NCBI RefSeq assembly: GCF_932526225.1
Contig: NC_064044.1
Coordinates: forward strand, 7,306,801-7,366,800
DNA length: 60,000 bases
Reading direction: 5' to 3'
From: Nematostella vectensis
Lineage: Eukaryota; Cnidaria; Anthozoa; Actiniaria; Edwardsiidae
A program made the position numbers and the translations under genes. The notes under the pieces were generated by a model. The model was not told the DNA's origin. It saw only the letters and a list, made by a program, of their open reading frames with translations, and did no database searches. Of the stretch, positions 46,401-58,400 are shown piece after piece. The first letter of the stretch is position 1. The number at the start of each line of letters is the position of its first letter.

Positions 46401-49400
46401 CTCATGCATGCATAGCCTAGCCTGGGGAAGAATAGACTATCACACAGGGCCATACAAATCTCATGTATGCATAGCCTAGCCTGGGGAAGAATAAACTATC
46501 ACACAGGGCCATACGAATCTCATGCATGCATAGCATAGCCTGGGGAAGAATAGACTATCACATAGGGCCATACGAATCTCATGCATGCATAGAATAGCCT
46601 TAAGGAAAATAGAATATCACATAGGGCCATACGAATCAGATACATGCATAGCATAGCCTGGAGGAAAATAGAATATCACATAGGGCCATACGAATCTCAT
46701 GCATGCATAGCCTAGGCTGGGGAAAATAGAATATCATATAGGGCTATACGAATCTCATGCATGCATAGCCTAGCCTGGGGAAGAATAGACTATCACACAG
46801 GGCCATACGAATCTTATGCATGCATAGCCTAGCCTGGGGAAGAATAGACTATCACATAAAGCCATACGAATCTCATGCATGCATAGCCTAGCCTGGGGAA
46901 GAATAAACTATCACACAGGGCCATACGAATCTCATGCATGCATAGCATAGCCTGGGGAAGAATAGACTATCACATAGGGCCATACGAATCTCATGCATGC
47001 ATAGCATAGCCTTAAGGAAAATAGAATATCACATAGGGCCATACGAATCAGATACATGCATAGCATAGCCTGGAGGAAAATAGAATATCACATAGGGCCA
47101 TACGAATCTCATGCATGCATAGCCTAGGCTGGGGAAAATAGAATATCACATAGGGCCATACGAATCTCATGCATGCATAGCCTAGCCTGTGGAAGAATAG
47201 ACTATCACATAGGGCCATACGAATCTCATGCATGCATAGCCTAGCCTGGGGAAGAATAGACTATCACATAGGGCCATACGAATCTCTGCATGCATAGCAT
47301 AGCCTGGGGAAGAAAAGACTATCACATAGGGCCATACGAATCTCATGCATGCATAGCCTAGCCTGGGGAAGAATAGAATATCACATAGGGCCATACGAAT
47401 CTCATGCATGCATAGCCTAGCCTGGGGAAGAATAGACTATCACATAGGGCCATACGAATCTCATGCATGCATAGCCTAGCCTGGGGAAGAATAGAATATC
47501 ATATAGGGCCATACGAATCTCATGCATGCATAGCCTAGCCTGGGGAAGAATAGACTATCACATAGGGCCATACGAATCTCATGCATGCATAGCATAGCCT
47601 GGGGAAGAATAGAATATCACATAGGGCCATACGAATCTCATGCATGCATAGCATAGCCTGGAGGAAAATAGAATATCACATAGGGCCATACGAATCTCAT
47701 GCATGCATAGCATAGCCTGGAGGAAAATAGAATATCACATAGGGCCATACGAATCAGATACATGCATAGCATAGCCTGGAGGAAAATAGAATATCACATA
47801 GGGCCATACGAATCTCATGCATGCATAGCCTAGCCTGGGGAAAATAGAATATCACATAGGGCTATACGAATCTCATGCATGCATAGCCTAGCCTGGGGAA
47901 GAATAGACTATCACATAGGGCCATACGAATCTCATGCATGCATAGCATAGCCTGGGGAAGAATAGATTATCACATAGGGCCATACGAATCTCATTCATGC
48001 ATAGCCTAGTCTGGGGAAGAATAGACTATCACATAGGGCCATACGAATCTCATGCATGCATAGCATAGCCTGGAGGAAAATAGAATATCACATAGGGCCA
48101 TATGAATCTCATGCATGCATAGCCTAGCCTGGGGAAAATAGAATATCACATAGGGCTATACGAATCTCATGCATGCATAGCCTAGCCTGGGGAAGAATAG
48201 ACTATCACATAGGGCCATACGAATCTCATGCATGCATAGCATAGCCTGGGGAAGAATAGATTATCACATAGGGCCATACGAATCTCATTCATGCATAGCC
48301 TAGCCTGGGGAAGAATAGACTATCACATAGGGCCATACGAATCTCATGCATGCATAGCATAGCCTGGAGGAAAATAGAATATCACATAGAGCCATACGAA
48401 TCTCATGCATGCATAGCCTAGCCTGGGGAAAATAGAATATCAAATAGGGCCATACGAATCTCATGCATGCATAGCCTAGCCTGGGGAAGAATAGAATATC
48501 ACATAGGGCCATACGAATCTCATGCATGCATAGCCTAGCCTGGGGAAAATAAAATATCACATAGGGCCATACGAATCTCATGCATGCATAGCATAGCCTG
48601 GAGGAAAATAGACTATCACATAGGGCCATACGAATCTCATGCATGCATAGCCTAGCCTGGGGAAAATAAACTATCACATAGGGCTATACGAATATCATGC
48701 ATGCATAGCCTAGCCTGGGGAAGAATAGACTATCACATAGGGCCATACGAATCTCATGCATGCATAGCATAGCCTGGGGAAGAATAGAATATCACATAGG
48801 GCCATACAAATCTCATGCATGCATAGCATAGCCTGGGGAAGAATAGACTATCACACAGGGCCATACGAATCAGATACATGCATAGCATAGCCTGGGGAAA
48901 ATAGAATATCACATAGGGCCATACGCATCTCATGCATGCATAGCCTAGCCTGGGGAAGAATAGACTATCACACAGGGCCATACGAATCTCATGTATGCAT
49001 AGCCTAGCCTGGGGAAGAATAAACTATCACACAGGGCCATACGAATCTCATGCATGCATAGCATAGCCTGGGGAAGAATAGACTATCACATAGGGCCATA
49101 CGAATCTCATGCATGCATAGCATAGCCTTAAGGAAAATAGAATATCACATAGGGCCATACGAATCAGATACATGCATAGCATAGCCTGGAGGAAAATAGA
49201 ATATCACATAGAGCCATACGAATCTCATGCATGCATAGCCTAGGCTGGGGAAAATAGAATATCACATAGGGCTATACGAATCTCATGCATGCATAGCCTA
49301 GCCTGGGGAAGAATAGACTATCACACAGGGCCATACGAATCTTATGCATGCATAGCCTAGCCTGGGGAAGAATAGACTATCACATAGGGCCATACGAATC

Positions 49401-52400
49401 TCATGCATGCATAGCCTAGCCTGGGGAAGAATAAACTATCACACAGGGCCATACGAATCTCATGCATGCATAGCATAGCCTGGGGAAGAATAGACTATCA
49501 CATAGGGCCATACGAATCTCATGCATGCATAGCATAGCCTTAAGGAAAATAGAATATCACATAGGGCCATACGAATCAGATACATGCATAGCATAGCCTG
49601 GAGGAAAATAGAATATCACATAGGGCCATACGAATCTCATGCATGCATAGCCTAGGCTGGGGAAAATAGAATATCACATAGGGCCATACGAATCTCATGC
49701 ATGCATAGCCTAGCCTGGGGAAGAATAGACTATCACATAGGGCCATACGAATCTCATGCATGCATAGCCTAGCCTGGGGAAGAATAGACTATCGCATAGG
49801 GCCATACGAATCTCATGCATGCATAGCCTAGCCTGGGGAAGAATAGACTATCACATAGGGCCATACGAATCTCATGCATGCATAGCCTAGCCTGGGGAAG
49901 AATAGAATAGCACATAGGGCCATACGAATCTCATGTATGCATAGCATAGCCTGGGGAAGAATAGACTATCACATAGGGCCATACGAATCTCATGCATGCA
50001 TAGCATAGCCTGGGAAAAATAGAATATCACATAGGGCCATACGAATCTCATGCATGCATAGCCTAGCCTGGGGAAGAATAGACTATCACATAGGGCCATA
50101 CAAATCTCATGCATGCATAGCATAGCCTGGGGAAGAATAGACTATCACATAGTGCCATACGAATCAGATACATGCATAGCCTAGCCTGGGGAAGAATAGA
50201 CTATCACATAGGGCCATACGAATCTCATGTATGCATAGCCTAGCCTGGGGAAGAATGAACTATCACACAGGGCCATACGAATCTCATGCATGCATAGCAT
50301 AGCCTGGGAAAGAATAGACTATCACATAGGGCCATACGAATCTCATGCATGCATAGCATAGCCTTAAGGAAAATAGAATATCACATAGGGCCATACGAAT
50401 CAGATACATGCATAGCATAGCCTGGAGGAAAATAGAATATCACATAGAGCCATACGAATCTCATGCATGCATAGCCTAGGCTGGGGAAAATAGAATATCA
50501 CATAGGGCTATACGAATCTCATGCATGCATAGCCTAGCCTGGGGAAGAATAGACTATCACACAGGGCCATACGAATCTTATGCATGCATAGCCTAGCCTG
50601 GGGAAGAATAGACTATCACATAGGGCCATACGAATCTCATGCATGCATAGCCTAGCCTGGGGAAGAATAGACTATCACACAGGGCCATACGAATCTCGTG
50701 CATGCGTAGCCTAGCCTGGGGAAGAATAGACTATCACATAGGGCCATACGAATCTCATGCATGCGTAGCCTAGCCTGGGGAAGAATAGAATATCACATAG
50801 GGCCATACGGATCTCATGCATGCGTAGCATAGCCTGGGGAAGAATAGACTATCACATAGGGCCATACGAATCTGATGCATGCATAGCCTAGCCTGGGGAA
50901 GAATAGACTATCACATAGGGCCATACGAATCTCATGCATGCATAGCCTAGCCTGGGGAAGAATAGACTATCACATAGGGCCATACAAATCTCATGCATGC
51001 ATAGCATAGCCTGGGGAAGAATAGACTATCACATAGGGCCATACGAATCAGATACATGCATAGCATAGCCTGGAGGAAAATAGAATATCACATAGGGCCA
51101 TACGAATCTCATGCATGCATAGCCTAGCCTGGGGAAGAATAGACTATCACATAGGGCCATACAAATCAGATACATGCATAGCATAGCCTGGGGAAGAATA
51201 GATTATCACATAGGGCCATACGAATCTCATTCATGCATAGCCTAGCCTGGGGAAGAATGGACTATCACATAGGGCCATACGAATCTCATGCATGCATAGC
51301 ATAGCCTGGAGGAAAATAGAATATCACATAGGGCCATACGAATCTCATGCATGCATAGCCTAGCCTGGGGAAAATAGAATATCACATAGGGCTATACGAA
51401 TCTCATGCATGCATAGCCTAGCCTGGGGAAGAATAGACTATCACATAGGGCCATACGAATCTCATGCATGCATAGCATAGCCTGGGGAAGAATAGATTAT
51501 CACATAGGGCCATACGAATCTCATTCATGCATAGCCTAGCCTGGGGAAGAATAGACTATCACATAGGGCCATACGAATCTCATGCATGCATAGCATAGCC
51601 TGGAGGAAAATAGAATATCACATAGAGCCATACGAATCTCATGCATGCATAGCCTAGCCTGGGGAAAATAGAATATCACATAGGGCCATAAGAATCTCAT
51701 GCATGCATAGCCTAGCCTGGGGAAGAATAGAATATCACATAGGGCCATACGAATCTCATGCATGCATAGCCTAGCCTGGGGAAAATAAAATATCACATAG
51801 GGCCATACGAATCTCATGCATGCATAGCATAGCCTGGAGGAAAATAGACTATCACATAGGGCCATACGAATCTCATGCATGCATAGCCTAGCCTGGGGAA
51901 AATAGACTATCACATAGGGCTATACGAATCTCATGCATGCATAGCCTAGCCTGGGGAAGAATAGACTATCACATAGGGCCATACGAATCTCATGCATGCA
52001 TAGCATAGCCTGGGGAAGAATAGAATATCACATAGGGCCATATGAATCTCATGCATGCATAGCATAGCCTGGGGAAGAATAGACTATCACACAGGGCCAT
52101 ACGAATCAGATACATGCATAGCATAGCCTGGGGAAAATAGAATATCACATAGGGCCATAAGCATCTCATGCATGCATAGCCTAGCCTGGGGAAGAATAGA
52201 CTATCACACAGGGCCATACGAATCTCATGTATGCATAGCCTAGCCTGGGGAAGAATAAACTATCACACAGGGCCATACGAATCTCATGCATGCATAGCAT
52301 AGCCTGGGGAAGAATAGACTATCACATAGGGCCATACGAATCTCATGCATGCATAGCATAGCCTTAAGGAAAATAGAATATCACATAGGGCCATACGAAT

Positions 52401-55400
52401 CAGATACATGCATAGCATAGCCTGGAGGAAAATAGAATATCACATAGAGCCATACGAATCTCATGCATGCATAGCCTAGGCTGGGGAAAATAGAATATCA
52501 CATAGGGCTATACGAATCTCATGCATGCATAGTCTAGCCTGGGGAAGAATAGACTATCACACAGGGCCATACGAATCTTATGCATGCATAGCCTAGCCTG
52601 GGGAAGAATAGACTATCACATAGGGCCATACGAATCTCATGCATGCATAGCCTAGCCTGGGGAAGAATAAACTATCACACAGGGCCATACGAATCTCATG
52701 CATGCATAGCATAGCCTGGGGAAGAATAGACTATCACATAGGGCCATACGAATCTCATGCATGCATAGCATAGCCTTAAGGAAAATAGAATATCACATAG
52801 GGCCATACGAATCAGATACATGCATAGCATAGCCTGGAGGAAAATAGAATATCACATAGGGCCATACGAATCTCATGCATGCATAGCCTAGGCTGGGGAA
52901 AATAGAATATCACATAGGGCCATACGAATCTCATGCATGCATAGCCTAGCCTGGGGAAGAATAGACTATCACATAGGGCCATACGAATCTCATGCATGCA
53001 TAGCCTAGCCTGGGGAAGAATAGACTATCGCATAGGGCCATACGAATCCCATGCATGCATAGCCTAGCCTGGGGAAGAATAGACTATCACATAGGGCCAT
53101 ACGAATCTCATGCATGCATAGCCTAGCCTGGGGAAGAATAGACTATCACATAGGGCCATACGAATCTCATTCATGCATAGCCTAGCCTGGGGAAGAATAG
53201 ACTATCACATAGGGCCATACGAATCTCATGCATGCATAGCATAGCCTGGGGAAGAATAGACTATCACATAGGGCCATACGAATCTCATGCATGCATAGCA
53301 TAGCCTGGGAAAAATAGAATATCACATAGGGCCATACGAATCTCATGCATGCATAGCCTAGCCTGGGGAAGAATAGACTATCACATAGGGCCATACAAAT
53401 CTCATGCATGCATAGCATAGCCTGGGGAAGAATAGACTATCACATAGTGCCATACGAATCAGATACATGCATAGCCTAGCCTGGGGAAGAATAGACTATC
53501 ACATAGGGCCATACGAATCTCATGTATGCATAGCCTAGCCTGGGGAAGAATTAACTATCACACAGGGCCATACGAATCTCATGCATGCATAGCATAGCCT
53601 GGGGAAGAATAGACTATCACATAGGGCCATACGAATCTCATGCATGCATAGCATAGCCTTAAGGAAAATAGAATATCACATAGGGCCATACGAATCAGAT
53701 ACATGCATAGCATAGCCTGGAGGAAAATAGAATATCACATAGAGCCATACGAATCTTATGCATGCATAGCCTAGGCTGGGGAAAATAGAATATCACATAG
53801 GGCTATACGAATCTCATGCATGCATAGCCTAGCCTGGGGAAGAATAGACTATCACACAGGGCCATACAAATCTTATGCATGCATAGCCTAGCCTGGGGAA
53901 GAATAGACTATCACATAGGGCCATACGAATCTCATGCATGCATAGCCTAGCCTGGGGAAGAATAAACTATCACACAGGGCCATACGAATCTCATGCATGC
54001 ATAGCATAGCCTGGGGAAGAATAGACTATCACATAGGGCCATACGAATCTCATGCATGCATAGCATAGCCTTAAGGAAAATAGAATATCACATAGGGCCA
54101 TACGAATCAGATACATGCATAGCCTAGCCTGGACAAAAATAGAATATCACACAGGACCATACGAATCTTATGCACGCACGGCGCGCGCCGCACTATAAAA
54201 ACTAGGTGCAATGTTTGCTTACCATAAGATATCTAACTCTTGGATCTTCTTTCTTTCCTCGATACTGAGAAAGCATCACACGCCAGTGATCATCCAGCAA
54301 CAAGCTGCTTTCCTCCGCATTATTCAGGACGCTGAATCTGGAAAGGAACGCCTCAAGCTCTCGTAGAATTTGCAGAACAACGAGCGAGAAAACTTGCAAA
54401 GATACACGGCACTGTAAAGAGTACAAATATGCGCCTCAGAAAATCAATAACCATTCACGAAAGATAGCTACACAGCTAAGAAGAAAGAAACGAGCTGGCA
54501 GCAAAAACTGATGAAACAAGATAAGTCCGTTATGACTATGCAATAAAGACCTAATAACTTGGTAAATTTATTATTTTCATGTAATAATGTCGTACAATTA
54601 GTCCTTTTAAAAAAAATCACCTTTTTATTAGCCACTTCTGTTTGAGCTTTTATCAAAGGGATGAGTACTTTCTCGACGGATCTCTGGAAGAGTTTAGCCA
54701 GCGTAGCAGTGGCCTCCTTGCTCTGCTTGTGCTCAGTGACATCACCAAACGAAGTGTTCAACAGAAAGACTTGCAACAACGACACAACTCGCTCTAGATG
54801 ATAGAATGCCTCCATCTGGGAAGTTAATTCGATCATTTGATTCAGTGATGTGGAAGACAGAGCAAAAAAAAAAAAAAAAAAAAAACAACAGCAAGTTTTC
54901 CCAAAAAAAGGTCTGGTTAACTTCGGTAAGCTTGAATTTTTGCATAGAGGTTCCTAATGTTATGTAAACCAACATATCAAAAAAAGTTGTTTTTGGAATG
55001 GATTCGTCTTCAAGATATGAGGCTTGAAGTGCAATTTTCAAATGTTCAAAGTATGAATTCTCCACATTTTCAGGGAGAAGTCTGGCTCTGATCAGAAATT
55101 AAGACAACTTTGCTCGCTAATACCTAAATTTCATGCTTCAAAATTTCTTTAAAATTTGGAATTAAGCTTTTGGGCTTGTATGCGGAATCTTGAGCTTATA
55201 TATTGAGAATTGGAAAATTTCATGCCATTTTTTTTCCTCTGTCGAATTCATGATGGTTTGGAGGGTAGTGGGGCTGGAGGACTATGATGATAATGGCAGT
55301 GATAATAAACCCAATCGTCTAACAGTGTTTACAACTTTTTGCCAACCAATGCAGACCATGTGATCACCCAGGGCGCACCCAGGGGCGTGCGCAGCCTATA

Positions 55401-58400
55401 GGCCTGCAGTCACTGGACTGCAAAAAATTTGGCGATCTTATTTGCATAATGAGGGGAAAAGTCAAATGTTTACTCATTAATTTTTATGTACGTAGTTTTA
55501 TATATATGATGAGGATAAAAACTAAAATTTTCTTAATCATGATAGTCTACAGATGATTTCCAAACATATTGTTATGTCGTTTAGCGCCACGCAACGACTG
55601 AAGTCCTTTTTCAGATCGAGGATGACAGAGGATCGTGTAATATTCTCAAAAGTCTGATGCATTGACGCCAATTTCAAACCCAAAAGCGGAAGCTATGAAA
55701 TCTTCACGGGGATGCGGGATGAGGGGCCACGCCCTCATTGCTGAATGCTTTGACTGCAACTTGCCCCTGCGTACGCCCCTGGCCCCCCCTGCACATCCTG
55801 GTTATGTGTCTTACCTTGGAGCTTGCACTGACTGCAGGAACACACTCATTCTCAATTTCGTCGCACAGCACTGTCCACACCCCCACCACTGAACCAATTG
55901 GCAAAGTCTCACAATGAGTGACCAGCCTATAACATTCAAGATTTACTAAAAGGTAAGGAGAATTGGTTGGTGAACCTCAAAATATAAAAATCTAAACAAA
56001 TAACAAACTAATTAAATAACAAATTCTTACTGTCACATTGATTAGAAAGGAATAGTAGTAAGGAGTTAGGAGAACTGTTGTGTTAAGCTAATCAATATAA
56101 ATAAAAAAATTACACTTTAAATTTTTTTTTAACACTGTATCCATTCAAGTTATATTAAATAATTAATTCTAACTAACACATCGATTAAGAAGACATAATA
56201 AAAAAGTAAGGAGAATTGATTTGCACCTACTCAAGAGTGAATCGTGACAGAAAGCCTTTCCATGGTGTGCTGACGCTGCAGACTTTAAGTGATCCCAACA
56301 AATGGTGAACAAATCTGTCGAACTAAAATAAATGTGACCGAATAAGCTGAACATGCAAAACATTTTAAAAAGAATTCTAAATATTTTGCGATAAGCATTA
56401 TCTGTAAGAATATTTACAACCCTTTCCCAACCCTTTTGAAGTGAAAATATAGGCTCTGTTTCTTTCTTATCCATTATCACATTAAAGAACCTTAGTGAGC
56501 CATACCTTGGTTAATGTTTTCATTCCACATTATTAGACAAATTACTGAAATTTCGAGAAAAATAATCTAAAATTGTTTTATTAACTGATGGAATAACAGG
56601 TGACCAAGTGTGCTACAGCACATCTGTGTAATGGGCCTCTTATCTTTGGTGAAACGGGTTCTATTCCCGAATCATGGGTAGTATCTTTCTGTTTCTCTGC
56701 TCTGAATTTGACTTAAATTGACATAACTATAGTAAGCTCACATGAAGCTTGGGACGTTCCACTGATGCGCTAGCAAACTGAACCACCCGTGATTTCACAA
56801 TATGTTTTAAGTGGAAGACTTTGAGCTACATACCTGTCTTAATTTAGAGTAAACTTGGACAAGAGAAGTCAAGAAGATATCTTGTGACTCTTCTAATCTC
56901 TCATCCTATGGCCAAAAAAAATAGTCAAGAGAGCTACAACTAGTTCATAACTGAAGACTAAAAGAACTCACAAAGTTGCAGTTCATCCAGAATTGCTTGA
57001 GAATATCTTGCAGGTGAGGCTCAAGGATTCGGTGGTTCATTTTCAGTAGCATGGTGTGGCAGTCAAACACCTCCACACTACACCAAACAAACAAGAGTGT
57101 GAAACAGCGCGAGACAGTGAGTACTAATAGAGAAGTGAGTAAAGTAAGGCAAAAAAGAGAAAGGTATGGTTGAGGAGGGAAGAGGCTGGTGCAAAGCTTC
57201 TCTAGCCTGCTCTTATCCTGAAACTCCGGAGAGCTAGCCTGCGTAGTGGCTCAAGTCTCCCTCCCCTTCCCTTGAGCTGCTACGCAGGCTACGGAGAGCC
57301 GGCTAGCAGGCTACAGCTTCTCAAGCGTGATAGTCAAGTTAAAACCTATGTCAGGTTTATCTCATTGTAGACAGTGAGTCCCTTGTCTTCTGAGATAAGA
57401 GCTGCACTACGGTAAACTATATTGTTGGATGTAAAAGAGCTGCTGGGTACACTGGCACCATCCCCAGCAACAGTAGTAACACACTAACTCACACGACCTT
57501 AGACTGCGTGTAACGGTTTTTATCTGTAAACTATGTACAAATGTGAAGCTCATTAAGGGTGTTCTGACATCTGTTGCTAAGGAAAACTGAACATAGCATA
57601 AAATCCTTGTAAAAACTAATAAAGGTCTGATATTTGCCAAGTTGACCACCACAAGTGTGCTGACCATTTTGATGGCGCTATCATGTGACGTCATCATGTG
57701 ACGTCATAGATACAGAAAAAAGCAAATATTTCAAGTAAACTTGCCCAAAAATAAATATTGAATACGTTTTATGAATCTTGACAGACGGACACATAAAGCC
57801 AAGAATGCGTTTTAGAAATGATTGAGGAATTATTTTCTAACCATTTTTCAAAGGTCCTGAAATCCAGATTATTTGATATTAGTTGAAGCTCTCGTAAGCG
57901 ACCACCTTGGGAACTGAGAATTGTGGTCGTTAACGGAGCTGGTCTGAACAATAGGTGTTGGTCGCTTACGGAAGCTTAATTGAAATGGAATCTAAAAGTT
58001 ATTGTGATAATAACAACGCTGTGATATTTTGGTTTATTGCTTGATTTTAAAAACAGGTATTTGACTTATCATGAGAGTGAGTTGTTTTATTTAATAGCAA
58101 TTAATTCTACGCAAAACAGCTCGTTATGCTAGTTTATATCGACGACTTAAGCTTTTCGTCACGAGAATATCTTATGCGTCTACGACGATCGCATGGCGTC
58201 TTTTGTTACCCGATTTCTAAAGCGTGCAACAAACTAGTGGATGGCTATTGTAACTAAAAAAAGGATAAATCGTGGAGCTGGCAATGGACTAGAGATCCCT
58301 TGCATTTACACACTTTCTGGATGTTACGATATGATCGGTCTCCCTGTGGTAGCGCCCGCTAGGAGTCAGCGGACTTGTACAGAGCGAACACTCGACTTGC

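Noticed and set aside
40674-54178. CRISPR-like array and repeated small proteins (MHEIRMALCDSLFF type) on the minus strand
   Set aside because: Units are contiguous 59-bp tandem copies without unique spacers. The open frames arise because the unit lacks stops over three-unit cycles; the resemblance to coding comes from the 35 exon-derived bases.
56600-56690. Functional tRNA gene
   Set aside because: A good B-box but no closing acceptor stem or clear A-box.
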